A DNA stretch of 64,000 nucleotides from Nocardia tengchongensis (lineage in GTDB: Bacteria > Actinomycetota > Actinomycetes > Mycobacteriales > Mycobacteriaceae), in the NCBI RefSeq assembly GCF_018362975.1, contig NZ_CP074371.1, forward strand, positions 6,324,001 through 6,388,000, written 5' to 3'. A program made the position numbers and the translations under genes. The notes below the pieces were generated by a model that did no database searches, was not told the DNA's origin, and was given only the letters and a program-made list of their open reading frames with translations. Below are positions 1 through 8,794 of the stretch, piece by piece (the stretch's first letter is position 1; each line of letters opens with the position of its first letter).

Positions 1-1
1 C

Positions 2-840
2 GACATCGCCGGGGCGGTCACGGTGACCGCCGGGCTCACCGCGTTCGTGTACGCCATCAACAAGAGCGTGGATCACGGCTGGACCTCGACCACCACGCTG
101 GGCTTCCTGATCGCCGGGTGCGCACTGCTGGCCGCGTTCGCTGCCATCGAATCTCGCTCCGCGTCGCCGCTGGTGCCGCTGTCGATGTTCCGGCGACCGA
201 CCTTGAATGCCGCGAATCTCGTTGCGGCACTGGTGTTCGCCTCTTTCTTCGCCACCATCTTCCAGGCGTCGCTGCTGATGCAGCAGGCGCTCGGATACTC
301 GGCGCTGCGCACCGGGCTCGCTTATCTCGCGATCGCGGTGACCGCCGTGGTGGCCGCGGCGGGCGTCGCACCGGTCGCGCTCACCCGGCTCGGTGCGGGG
401 TGGTCGCTGGCGCTGGCGCAGGGCGTCGCGGCGGCCGGGCTGCTCTGGCTGGCCCGGGTACCGGTGCATGCCGCGTACTGGCCGGATCTGTTCCCCGGAT
501 TCGTCGCCGTCGGGATCGGGATCGGGCTGTCGCAGACCTCGCTCCAGGTCGCCGCGTTCATCGGAATCCCGGAGAAGGTCAGCGGTTTGGCGGGCGGCAT
601 GGTGGAGACGGCGCGCGAGATCGGCGGGTCGCTGGGCATCGCCATCGTGGCGGCGGTGGCGATCGCGGCGAGCCGCGGCGTGTCGACCGGCCCGGCCGCG
701 GCAGTGACGGCGGGATTCCAGCGCGGGTCGCTGGTGGCGGCCGGGTTCGCCGTCGTCGCGGTCGTGACCGGGTCGCCGTGGTGCGCCGCGCCGAACGCTC
801 GGCGCGCAGGACCGCCCCTGTCGCGGTGGAGGCGCTGTGA
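2..840 (+). CDS. MFS drug exporter (DHA2/EmrB-QacA type), C-terminal part, frameshifted
   Basis: Partial at the window edge. The visible part has at least seven hydrophobic segments, e.g. GFLIAGCALLAAFAAIE, LVAALVFASFFATIFQ and VAIAASRG-type helices, in the order typical of the C-terminal half of 14-TM DHA2 proton-driven multidrug exporters of the inner membrane. The sequence SPLVPLSMFRRPTLNAANLV is the usual loop before TM9 in this family. The frame is lost at the GGG run at 770-772. Reading through gives an unrelated basic tail to 1003, whereas adding one G gives VAVVRRAERSARRTAPVAVE and a stop at 840, a normal family C-terminus. Substrate unknown. Confidence 0.8.
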   Translation, partial: HRRGGHGDRRAHRVRVRHQQERGSRLDLDHHAGLPDRRVRTAGRVRCHRISLRVAAGAAVDVPATDLECRESRCGTGVRLFLRHHLPGVAADAAGARILGAAHRARLSRDRGDRRGGRGGRRTGRAHPARCGVVAGAGAGRRGGRAALAGPGTGACRVLAGSVPRIRRRRDRDRAVADLAPGRRVHRNPGEGQRFGGRHGGDGARDRRVAGHRHRGGGGDRGEPRRVDRPGRGSDGGIPARVAGGGRVRRRRGRDRVAVVRRAERSARRTAPVAVEAL

Positions 841-901
841 CACAACGCATTTCCCGTGCCGCGTAGGCCCGTCGCCGCGAGCGTCGCTGTGCAGGGATGT
901 G

Positions 902-939
902 GTCCGGTGGGGATCGAGCACCGTCGATCCCCACCGGAC
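902..939. terminator. Bidirectional hairpin terminator
   Basis: Perfect 15-bp inverted repeat (arms 902-916 and 925-939) around an 8-base loop. It sits between the converging ends of the MFS exporter and the CocE-like hydrolase, so it probably stops transcription from both sides. There is no clear T-tract. Confidence 0.75.
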
Positions 940-958
940 GCACGAGAGATGGGACCGC

Positions 959-2756
959 TCAGCCCAATTCGAGGTCGAGCCAGGACTCGGAGTTCTCGGG
1001 TGAGGTGATGGTGGTGGTGCCGGGCGGGCTGTAGGAGTAGAGCTTGTCGTAGCCGTTGACGACCAGTGCGAGGCGGTGCCCGTCGGGAATGTCGTAGCAG
1101 GCGCCTTGCAGTCGCCATCGGACGACGCGCTGCTCCCCTTGACCCAGTTCGAACACCGTGAAGGGCTCGTGGGTGATGATGCGAGCCGTGTCGTCGGGGC
1201 TCACGTCGAACAGGTAGGCCACCAGCGTGGCGGCCGGGGCCGTGCTGCCGACGGACAGGTGCAGTGAGGGGATGCCGCGCACGCGGCGACCACCGGTCAG
1301 CGGCTCGGTCTGCCAGATCAGCAGGCGATCCCGCTCGAAGTCACCGACCTGGTAGAGCTGGGGACTGCCATAGCACTCCCGCTGCCCGGTCTTCAGGAAC
1401 TCGGCGACCGCGGTGGCCGAGGTGGCCGCGGCCGCCCCGTCACCGACCAGGAAGCTGCGCGTCCACCCGGATTCCGGCTTGGGCAGGAGGGTGCCGTCCC
1501 CGCCGCCGTTACCCAGATACCAGCGTTCGGTTTCGGTGCTGACCTCGCTCCAGTCGGCTGCGGGTTCCCGTCGCGCGGGTTCGGTGATCCGTTGCCCACC
1601 ACCGGCTATCGGCCGGGTGCGGTAGGTGAACATGGTCTGATCGCTGACCGGTTCGGATTGGCCGCGGTCGCTACCGCGCAGGTGAATGTCCAACCAGTCA
1701 CGAGCTTCTCGCATCGGCGTGAGCAGGCCGGGGAAGGGGAAGCCCAGCGGGATTCCGACCAGTCCGGCGGCCTCGGGTGCGCCGTGATTGCCGATCCACA
1801 CGTTGAGTCGCTTCGGCACGGTCAGCCGGTTGAACGTGTCGAGCACTTCGTTGACCGGAAGAGGGTCTCGTGCCAGGTGTTCGACATGAACGTGGCGATG
1901 CCCCGCGAGTTGGTCAGCTCGACGAAGGTTTCCGGCGACCGGTCCAGCCCCCAGGCCACGACCTCGTCCATGTTCTCGCCCCGCTCGAAGTAGCCGAGAA
2001 TGCGGAGGGTATCCGGGTCGAACTTCTCCTCGGGCTTGCCGGGCGTGCCACCCGTGAAGTCGACCAGCAGTTGCATCGCGGCCAGGTGCCGGGTTCCGTT
2101 GTCGTACAGCGACGTGGCGAGGTTGCCCCAGGTGCTCAGCGCGACGACCGCGGACACCCGCTCCTTCGGGTCGGTGGCCGCGATCAATTGACTCAGCCCC
2201 GAACCGTAGGACTCGCCGAGCATGCCGATGGGACCGGGCCCGAACAGTTCCTGCGCGTAGTCCAGCACGCGATGCCCGTCGCCCGGTCCTTCTCACCGGC
2301 GACGTCGATGAACCCCTGCGACGTGGTGACCTCACCCGGCGTGCCGAGGCCGCGCGGCGTGTAGGCCAGCACGTGATACCCCTGCACGGCCAACGTCAGA
2401 TAGGTCCACACGAACGGCAACCACCCCAGCGGACTCCACCCCGCGGGCACCACCACCGCCGGACGCGGCTCGGCCCCGTTCAGCTTGACCGTCAACGCCG
2501 ACAGCAGCACCCCGTCGGCCCCGGGAATCTGCGTGATCTCCACCGTGGCGCCACCCCGGACGGTATCCACCACCTCCTGCAACTCCGGCGGCAGCACTCC
2601 AGCCGGCGCGACCCCGCGCAGCGCCGCCAGCAGCGCCCGCGCGACCTGCACCACCTCCGGCGTGAAGGTCAGCCCATCGGCCCACATGCCATTGGCCGCA
2701 ATACTTTCCAGGGTTTCATTGGTTACGTTCTGGACAGGTTCGGTCACTATCGACAC
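959..2756 (-). CDS. CocE/S15-family alpha/beta hydrolase, two frameshifts
   Basis: A single gene read in three frames: about 2756-2275, 2275-1857 and 1857-959. Once joined it gives roughly 598 residues. The N-terminal part has the core strand and loop of the X-Pro dipeptidyl peptidase/cocaine-esterase fold (VLAYTPRGLGTPGEV). The middle part has the nucleophile elbow LGESYGSG, and the C-terminal part looks like the jelly-roll domain of this family. Likely an esterase or acyl-peptidase; substrate unknown. Both breaks are repaired by adding one base: a G next to the CCC at 2275-2277 (plus strand), giving ATGHRVLDYAQ, and a C near 1857, giving TLFPVNEVLDT. I favour sequencing error over gene loss because no other damage is seen. 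Confidence 0.75.
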
Positions 2757-2993
2757 ACCCCGATTCCACTCATGTCGTGCATGATGAAAAGGTGAAAACC
2801 CGTGCCAGGAAAGGCATCTGGCACTGATTCATCGTAGGAGCGGACCATGCGAGCGCGTGGCGAACCGGCGAAACATACCGTGACTGACGTTCTCGCAGAA
2901 CGCATTTCACCACGTGAACCCGGTGAACAATGTAGTCAACCGACTGGTCGCGATGACACGTCGGGACATCCGGACAAAGCAAAAGGGTCCGAG

Positions 2994-3281
2994 CTAGACC
3001 TTCGGGATCCCGAGCAGCCCGCCGAGGCAACCGCTCGGCCCGACCAGCATGCCGATGGAGAGGCGGTAGTCGCCGCCGGTGAGCTTGCAGAGCACCATCG
3101 CCGTGGCCAGATCCAGTCCCGCGGAACCGGTGCCGAAGCCCGTTTGCGCGATTGTCCCCGATCCCGATTCCGCGATCGGCGTGACGCGCGCCGGTTCAGC
3201 AGACGCGGCACCCAGCCCGGAGAGCAGGATTCCACCGGAAAAACCGACCACCACAGCCGATTTCACCAGATTGCGCGTCAT
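2994..3281 (-). CDS. Small secreted protein, unknown function
   Basis: 95 residues from ATG 3281, preceded by GAAGGGTGGG; the longer upstream reading has no ribosome site. MTRNLVKS then a hydrophobic stretch ending GLGAASAEP is a clear Sec signal peptide with an AxA site. The mature part is about 65 residues, Gly-rich, with two cysteines. Such tiny exported proteins are common in Nocardia and Mycobacterium; I do not recognise a family. It stands alone between divergent neighbours. Confidence 0.6.
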   Translation of the reverse strand: MTRNLVKSAVVVGFSGGILLSGLGAASAEPARVTPIAESGSGTIAQTGFGTGSAGLDLATAMVLCKLTGGDYRLSIGMLVGPSGCLGGLLGIPKV

Positions 3282-3394
3282 GCCGGGCCCACCCTTCGTA
3301 CGACAACTCGTGAGCCGGAACGTTAGTCGCCACAACCAAGGCTGAAACGACCATACTTCTCAGGGCTACAGCGGGATCCGGGCGAGCTGCGCTG

Positions 3395-4279
3395 TCAGGA
3401 TTCGCGCGCCGCGATTGCGGCCTGGATTCGGCGTAGCGTGCGGAGGGCCTTCTTCGCGGCGACGCTCACCATGCCGTCGAAGACGGTCGAGCCGCGGTCG
3501 TGGGCCATGAGCCGTTCCAGTGTCGGCACGACTCGGTCGTCGCCGGTCGAGCCGAGTGCGACGGCCGCCCAGTAGCGCTGGTCCGGGTCGGCGCTGTCGG
3601 CGGCCGCCAGCAGCCTCGGGATCACATCCGGGGCGAATCTGGCCAGTGCGCTGGCGATGTAGCCGATGCGGTAGTAGCGGCGGTGCTCGAATTCTTCCCA
3701 CAGTGCGGCCAGGGCCGCGTCGCCGCCGATATCGCCGAGGGCCTCGGCGGCGCGTTCGCGCATTCCCGCGATCGAGTCCCGGAGCAGGGGTGTGAGGGCG
3801 GGGACGACGGATTCGTCGCCGAGCTCGCCCAGGGCGATCACCGCTTCCTCGCGGGCCATCTGCTGTGGGTGGTCCAGCATCGCGAGCAAGCCGGGGACCG
3901 CCTCGCGGAACCCGAGCGCCGCGCAGCCCATCGCGGCCCAGGCTTGGCAGTTGTAGCGGGTGTCGGCGAGGGACGCGAGGAGCGGCGCCTTCAGGGAGTC
4001 GTCGCCGAAGACCTCCGCGTGGTTCAGCGCCAGGCTGTAGATCGTCCGGTGGTAGTCGGGATAGTCGCGGACCAGCGCGCGGAGTGCCTGCTTGGCGGAT
4101 GCGTCGCCGTCGCCAGCCCGCTCGAGCAGGACCCGCAGGTTTTCCTTGCGGGACTCGAGATCACTGTCTTTGAGGCTTCTCGCATCAGCTGGGTTCACCG
4201 CCCAACGGTACCCGGCGCCGATCTTGCCCCCGGACACCTCGACGGCTTCGAACCGAACCCCGTTGCGACGCAAGCACAT
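3395..4279 (-). CDS. HEAT-repeat protein
   Basis: 294 residues if ATG 4279 is the start. From about residue 95 onward there are four to five HEAT/PBS-lyase-like helical repeats: AREEAVIALGELGDESVVPA, MRERAAEALGDIGGDAALAA, QRYWAAVALGSTGDDRVVPT. These form a solenoid for protein binding; no catalytic domain is attached. The first 27 residues are poorly conserved in style, so a GTG start near 4198 (VNPADARSLKDSDL) is possible. Probably cytoplasmic scaffold or regulator; partner unknown. Confidence 0.75.
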   Translation of the reverse strand: MCLRRNGVRFEAVEVSGGKIGAGYRWAVNPADARSLKDSDLESRKENLRVLLERAGDGDASAKQALRALVRDYPDYHRTIYSLALNHAEVFGDDSLKAPLLASLADTRYNCQAWAAMGCAALGFREAVPGLLAMLDHPQQMAREEAVIALGELGDESVVPALTPLLRDSIAGMRERAAEALGDIGGDAALAALWEEFEHRRYYRIGYIASALARFAPDVIPRLLAAADSADPDQRYWAAVALGSTGDDRVVPTLERLMAHDRGSTVFDGMVSVAAKKALRTLRRIQAAIAARES

Positions 4280-4401
4280 GCGAAGCGTGACGGCGCTTTG
4301 AAGTATCGGCTTTTCGATTTGTGCGCGCGTAGCCTCGCTACGCGGTTACCGTCGGAGCGGCACTCAGGTGCCGGCAACGACACTCCGACGGAAAAGAACA
4401 G

Positions 4402-4881
4402 ATGAGGCAAATGAGTTGGGCCGCCGCCACGGTGGCCATGCTGGCGATTCCGGCCGTCGCGGCGGCATCGGCGTCGGCCACGGTCGACAATGTGAATCTG
4501 ACACAGATCGACACCGGCATCGGCGGATGCGAGGGGGCAGGCAATACCTGCACGATCTATGTGAGCACCAGCGGCGCGGACGCCCTGGCACCGGTCACGG
4601 TCACCTTGGACGGGCAGAACGTCGGCACGTTCACCCCGCAAGCCGGATCCAAGGCCGGTACCGGGACCGTCCAGTACGTCTATCGCTCGAAGCTTCCCGA
4701 GGGCGTGTACAGCCTAACCGCCACGCAGGGTTCATCGACCAAGTCCATGCTGGTGCAGAACTGTGGCAGCCAGCCGACCGGCAGCTCGAGTGCCTCGGCC
4801 CAATGCACCGGCAACGATATTCTCGGCGTTCTGATGATGCCGCTGATCATTCTCACCGGCTCCGGGCACACGCAACTCTGA
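4402..4881 (+). CDS. Secreted Ig-like-fold protein, unknown function
   Basis: 159 residues. The N-terminus MRQMSWAAATVAMLAIPAVA followed by ASASA is a Sec signal peptide. The mature part has alternating hydrophobic strands (APVTVTLDGQNVGTF, GVYSLTATQGSSTKS) typical of a small beta-sandwich, with four cysteines that could pair, and ends in a short hydrophobic stretch (LGVLMMPLIILTG). Probably exported to the envelope. Transcribed away from the HEAT gene; a terminator follows about 100 bp downstream. Confidence 0.6.
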   Translation: MRQMSWAAATVAMLAIPAVAAASASATVDNVNLTQIDTGIGGCEGAGNTCTIYVSTSGADALAPVTVTLDGQNVGTFTPQAGSKAGTGTVQYVYRSKLPEGVYSLTATQGSSTKSMLVQNCGSQPTGSSSASAQCTGNDILGVLMMPLIILTGSGHTQL

Positions 4882-4987
4882 CCGACCAGCGCACAGCGGC
4901 GCCGGCTGTGGCCCGGTGGCGGGCCCCGCGGTCAGAACTGAGCTCGTTGGTCGATGGCTCATGCTGGCCATCACAGTCAGGCGCACG

Positions 4988-5030
4988 AAAAACGGCCGGC
5001 CATCGCAAAACCTGCGATGACCGGCCGTTT
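4988..5030 (+). terminator. Rho-independent-like terminator
   Basis: Long near-perfect hairpin: AAACGGCCGGCCATCGCA pairs with TGCGATGACCGGCCGTTT around a 5-base loop, then a short T/C run. It ends the 4402-4881 transcript and can also act on the other strand because it has an A-run upstream. Confidence 0.75.
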
Positions 5031-5059
5031 CCCTGTGGTTCTAGGTCATGTCTCCCAAT

Positions 5060-5215
5060 AGCTTCAGCCATTGAAAGCGCGTTCGACGACGCTGCGGCCC
5101 CGGTAAGCCACCGTATCGAACCTCGTTCGGCAATGACAGCGCCGATCCCTTTGCCACGCAACAACGCTCGATTGCTCGTCGAGGATTACGCCTTGTCGGC
5201 ATCAGTGGCATCCGA
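5060..5215 (-). pseudogene. Relic of an IS5-family transposase (C-terminal piece)
   Basis: Not an open frame; found by reading the minus strand in all three frames. From 5208 downward it reads DADKA-stop-SSTSNRALLRGKGIGAVIAE. After a frame change it reads FDTVAYRGRSVVERAFN. These match the well-known end of IS5-group DDE transposases (DKAYSSRAIR...LRRRGI.AVIPE... FD...YRRRNVVERAFNRLK), including the glutamate of the DDE triad in VVERAF. The tyrosine of DKAYSS is a TAA stop (5186-5188) and about 25 residues are missing between the blocks. This is a dead remnant; no terminal repeats were identified. The rest of 4882-5270 holds only the terminator at 4988-5030. Confidence 0.65.
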
Positions 5216-5270
5216 TTCGGCATCGGAATCCGATCCGGCGGGACGTGCCGGTACCCGGCGTCCGGCCTGA

Positions 5271-6608
5271 TCACGCCGATCCCGCCGACTCGGTCGCGGT
5301 GGCGGAGGGCAGCCTCGTAGTGAACCAGTCGCGGGCGAGCTCGGCGGCTTCGCGCAGAGTGCCGGGTTCCTCGAACAGATGGGTCGCGCCAGGCACCTCC
5401 GCCAGTGCGGTTTCACACGACATCGCCTTCGCGGCTTGATGATTCAGTTCCAGCACGAGGTAGTCGTGGTCGCCGACGATCAGCAGGGTCGGAGCCCGCA
5501 CCGCGGCCAACGCGCGGCCCGCCAGATCCGGCCGGCCACCCCTCGACACCACCGCAGCGACCTGGACGCGCGGGTCGGCGGCGGCGCACAGGGCCGCCGC
5601 GGCCCCGGTACTGGCCCCGAAGTATCCGATCGGCAACCCCTCGACGTGTTCCTGGCGAGTCAGCCACGCGGTGACCTCGACCAGCCGCCCGGCGAGCAGA
5701 TCGATGTCGAACACGTTGGCGCGGTTGATTTCCTCGGCGGTGGTGAGCAGGTCGAACAGCAGCGTGCCCAGCCCGGCGCGTTGCAGCACCTCGGCGACAT
5801 AACGATTGCGCGGGCTGTGCCGGCTGCTGCCGCTGCCGTGTGCGAACACCACCACCCCGATCGGATGCTCGGGGACAGTGAGATGCCCTGCCAACTCGAC
5901 CTTCCCGGCCTGTACCCGTACCTCATCGTCGCGCAGCGGCGGATCGGCGTCCACGACCGGTTGCGGTGCCCCGGCCCCGTCGGCGGCACGAGCCAGCAAG
6001 TCGACGACCTCGTCATCGGTGGTCTGCTCGAAGTGGCGATACCACTGACCGACCGCGAAGAAGAACTTCGGCTGCCCGAGACAGATCACCTCGTCGGCCT
6101 CCCGCCGCAGCAGGTGTAGCGCCTCCCGGACGCCACCGGCACCGCCAGCACCACCCCGCCGCGCCCTGCGCCCTGGCGACTTGGCAGGCGGCGCGGCGGT
6201 GGCACCGGTCGCGACCCCATCGTCGACGATGACCGCGGTCCGACCGGCCAACGGAACGCGCGATCTGCCCATGCGGAACCGGACGGCTCGGCGTTCCAGC
6301 TCCGCGCGCTCGCGTCGCTCAACCTGCGCCATGTCCTCACCGGACAGCCCCGCCACGGCCACGACGGCGGGGTTGATCACCCGCGCCCCATCCTCGCCGA
6401 CAGCGCCGAACGCCAGCTCCGGCTGATACGGGACACCGAGTTTGCGCACCACGATCACGTCCAGCGGCGCGTCCAGCGACAGCGCCACCTCGAACGCGAC
6501 GGGGACACCGCCGCGCGGCAATCCGAGAACGACGACATTCTCGTCACGCAGCACGGCCAGATCTTCCGCGAGCCGTCGGCCCGCATCGACACGATCCTCG
6601 AAGAACAT
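5271..6608 (-). CDS. Phosphoribosyltransferase fused to dienelactone-hydrolase-like domain, with local frame scramble
   Basis: About 446 residues from ATG 6608, which has a strong AGGAGG. Residues 1-215 form a type I phosphoribosyltransferase domain; the PRPP loop is VDDGVATGAT. Residues about 235-440 form an alpha/beta hydrolase domain of the dienelactone-hydrolase type (VVFAHGSGSSRHSPRN, nucleophile region GYFGASTGAA, final ATHLFEE with the catalytic His). This two-domain fusion is common in actinobacteria; its substrate is not established. Between about 6190 and 6127 the frame is wrong (APPAKSPGRRARRGG). Adding one base at each of three G/C-run sites restores ACQVARAQGA..VVLAVPVAS. An alternative longer start upstream to 6749 has no support. 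Confidence 0.8.
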   Translation of the reverse strand: MFFEDRVDAGRRLAEDLAVLRDENVVVLGLPRGGVPVAFEVALSLDAPLDVIVVRKLGVPYQPELAFGAVGEDGARVINPAVVAVAGLSGEDMAQVERRERAELERRAVRFRMGRSRVPLAGRTAVIVDDGVATGATAAPPAKSPGRRARRGGAGGAGGVREALHLLRREADEVICLGQPKFFFAVGQWYRHFEQTTDDEVVDLLARAADGAGAPQPVVDADPPLRDDEVRVQAGKVELAGHLTVPEHPIGVVVFAHGSGSSRHSPRNRYVAEVLQRAGLGTLLFDLLTTAEEINRANVFDIDLLAGRLVEVTAWLTRQEHVEGLPIGYFGASTGAAAALCAAADPRVQVAAVVSRGGRPDLAGRALAAVRAPTLLIVGDHDYLVLELNHQAAKAMSCETALAEVPGATHLFEEPGTLREAAELARDWFTTRLPSATATESAGSA

Positions 6609-6868
6609 CGAAGCCTCCTGGAAGACAGCCCCTTCCAGCCTCACACCCGCTGCCGAACCGCTGGCAGATCCGGTTGTCGCCGGTCGACAGAGTCCTTGGT
6701 CCCTCGACCGGGCCCAGGCGGAGTGGAAGCACTTCTTTCGTCTCACCACGGCTTATCCGCACGAGATGTGGACGGTCTGTTTTTCGGCCGGTGGTGACCA
6801 AGGACTCTTCATTACCGAGCGCGACGGTCGTTGACTCGAATCAACAAGTTACTCCGGAAGGTCACGCC

Positions 6869-7204
6869 ATGGCCGACTACTCTTTGATCATCCATGCGGG
6901 AAACCAGCAGAAGGGCACGGCCGGAACCCCGTTCGCCGAACCCTGCGTCGTCCAGGTCATCGACGCCGACGGTGCCGGCCTCGAAGGTGTCGCGGTGCGC
7001 TTCACCTTACGTGGATCGGCCGCGGCGGTGTTCCCCGCGCCTCCGAGTCTCGACGGCATCAGCTGGCACGCCGTCACCAGCTCGACCGGCACCGCCGCCA
7101 CGATTCCGATCACTCCATTCTTCGAAGGAACCGTCGAGGTCCATGTCACCGCGGAAATGATCCCGGCACCGAGCCCTGTCGATTTCACTCTCATCGCCAC
7201 ATGA
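6869..7204 (+). CDS. Ig-like (Big_1-type) domain protein
   Basis: 111 residues from ATG 6869 with GGAAGG eight bases upstream. The pattern GNQQKGTAGTPFAEPCVVQV, then DADGAGLEGVAVRFTL and TGTAATIPITP, is that of an invasin-like bacterial Ig (Big_1) beta-sandwich. No signal peptide is visible, so it may be cytoplasmic or exported by another route. It diverges from the phosphoribosyltransferase fusion; the 260 bp between them must hold both promoters. Function unknown. Confidence 0.65.
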   Translation: MADYSLIIHAGNQQKGTAGTPFAEPCVVQVIDADGAGLEGVAVRFTLRGSAAAVFPAPPSLDGISWHAVTSSTGTAATIPITPFFEGTVEVHVTAEMIPAPSPVDFTLIAT

Positions 7205-7353
7205 GCTGTGAACTTCCATCGGGCCGCACGAATCGAAGGCAATCCCAGGAAGGTCCGTAGTGATCCATTCGATCACCATGCCCGCATTTCCGGCGAGTTC
7301 GCCTCCGGTATAGCGGACGCCCTGCACCATGTCCGGGCGGGCGCCACTGAACG

Positions 7354-7389
7354 AAAGCAGCCGCAGGTCGCTGACCTGCGGCTGCTTTC
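7354..7389. terminator. Strong hairpin terminator in a 350-bp gap
   Basis: GAAAGCAGCCGCAGGTC pairs perfectly with GACCTGCGGCTGCTTTC around a 2-3-base loop. It lies between the Ig-like gene and the nitroreductase, which run toward each other. Nothing else convincing is seen in 7205-7556; the open frames there lack coding codon use. Confidence 0.75.
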
Positions 7390-7556
7390 AGGTGGTCCTG
7401 ACCATGATCAACCCGAACCACCCGACGGCCCACGGACCGCAATTGCGAATCAAGCCGGTCGGCGCGCGGCACGCCATCAAGGGCTTGACCTACGGCTCAA
7501 CCTGAAGCGGCATCGAAGGCCATTCGCGCCCACTACTTTCGGGTGCTCCGCCAGGG

Positions 7557-8168
7557 TCAGACGACGGTGACGACCTGGTCGTAGGTGAGGCGGGGAGAAC
7601 GGGGGAACCAGGCATCGGGGCCCGGCTTGCCGATATTGACCACGACCAGGGACGCGAGATCGCCCGCGGGGAAGAAGTCGCGGTCGACGCCGGCCGCGTC
7701 GAAGCCATTCATCGGTCCGGCGGCCAGACCCGCGGCGCGGATGCCGAGGATGAAGTAGCCGACCTGGATGAGGGCGTTGAAGCGGGCCGAGTGGGCGCGC
7801 ACCTCCGGATCGGCGAAGTAGTCCTTCGCGTCGGGGGCGTGGGGGAAGACCGTCGGCAGATGGTCGTGGAAGTTCAGATCGGCGGCCAGGATCGCGGTCA
7901 GCGGGGCGGTGGCCGTCTTGGGTTTGTTGTTGTCGAGCATGTGGGTGACCAGGCGGCCCCGGGCCTCGGGCGTGCGGACCAGGACGATGCGCAGTGGCTG
8001 CTGGTTCATCGAGGTCGGGGCGTACTTGGCCAGCTCGTAGATCTCACGGAACTGCTCGTCGGTGACCGGTTCGTCGGTGAAGGTGTTGGCGGTGCGGGCC
8101 TCGCGGAAGAGCAGATCCTGCGCTTCCGCGGCGAGGGCGAGCCGGGTGTCCGATTGGGCGGTGCTCAT
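7557..8168 (-). CDS. Nitroreductase-family oxidoreductase (RutE-like)
   Basis: 203 residues, the normal length for the malonic-semialdehyde reductase (RutE/HadB) branch of FMN nitroreductases. Visible features are the N-terminal FMN loop region (EARTANTFTDEPV), APTSMNQQPLRIVLV for FMN phosphate binding, and GIRAAGLAAGPMNGFDAAGV, the hallmark of this branch. It would reduce a substrate using NAD(P)H through FMN. It starts the leftward pair beside the ActVI-A-like gene (29-bp gap), at the edge of the polyketide cluster, so a tailoring reduction of the polyketide or a resistance role is possible. Confidence 0.85.
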   Translation of the reverse strand: MSTAQSDTRLALAAEAQDLLFREARTANTFTDEPVTDEQFREIYELAKYAPTSMNQQPLRIVLVRTPEARGRLVTHMLDNNKPKTATAPLTAILAADLNFHDHLPTVFPHAPDAKDYFADPEVRAHSARFNALIQVGYFILGIRAAGLAAGPMNGFDAAGVDRDFFPAGDLASLVVVNIGKPGPDAWFPRSPRLTYDQVVTVV

Positions 8169-8197
8169 GTGATTCTCCTTGGGACAGGCTGATTCGG

Positions 8198-8617
8198 TCA
8201 GTCGTGGGAAACTCGGCGGGAGCGGGTGAGGAGGGCGCCGTCGAGGCGCACCAGCACGTCGTGCACCACGCAGCTGGGGTTGATCTCGGGCGCCCGGCCG
8301 GGGCGGATCTTCACCACCAGGCAGTAGGAGGTGGCGATGATGCTGCCGTCGTCCTGCGGTCGCAGATCGGTCATGCCGAACCAGTGCCGCCGCTGCATGG
8401 GATCGGCTTCGAAGCGCTTGTGGAACGCGACGAGGTCGGCGATGATCCCGGCCCGGGTACGCGCCGGCGGCCGACCCGGGGTGTGCTCGAATTCCGCTTC
8501 CTCGGTGAAGGTTTGCGCGTAACCGGGGATGTCCCGGTTGTCGAGCCGCTGCATCTGGTCGGCGTAGAACTGCTGGACCTCGGCATACAGCTCGGCGCGG
8601 CTGGCGACGGTGGTCAT
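8198..8617 (-). CDS. SnoaL/NTF2-like protein, ActVI-A type
   Basis: 139 residues from ATG 8617, preceded by GAGGAGC. The fold is a small alpha+beta cone (NTF2 superfamily): YAEVQQFYADQMQRLDNRDI at the start, TFTEEAEFEHTPGRPP and SRRVSHD at the end. This pattern resembles ActVI-A-like proteins of aromatic polyketide clusters, which act near ring hydroxylation or pyran-ring formation. It lies upstream of the nitroreductase in the same direction and diverges from the ketoreductase across a promoter region that carries SARP-type repeats. Confidence 0.75.
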   Translation of the reverse strand: MTTVASRAELYAEVQQFYADQMQRLDNRDIPGYAQTFTEEAEFEHTPGRPPARTRAGIIADLVAFHKRFEADPMQRRHWFGMTDLRPQDDGSIIATSYCLVVKIRPGRAPEINPSCVVHDVLVRLDGALLTRSRRVSHD

Positions 8618-8692
8618 GCTGGCTCCTCGAATGCTGTTGTGCCTGCCTCGATTCGGCGGGCCGCGACTGCGATCCACCGTGTCCGACCCTGC

Positions 8693-8730
8693 TCGAGCCT
8701 TGGTCGAGCCGGTTTGACCGGAGCTATAGG
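8693..8730 (+). promoter_or_regulatory. SARP-box pair in front of ketoreductase
   Basis: TCGAGCC at 8693-8699 and again at 8704-8710, exactly 11 bp apart, followed by a TATAGG -10-like element at 8725-8730. SARP activators such as ActII-ORF4 bind direct heptamer repeats (TCGAGnn) at 11-bp spacing just upstream of the -10 box. The site lies between the divergent ActVI-A-like and ketoreductase genes and could serve either. Confidence 0.6.
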
Positions 8731-8794
8731 TCCGGCCGCCAGGCTGATTCCGCAACAGCCCCGCCGAACCGGACACCCCATCGATGGAGGACAA

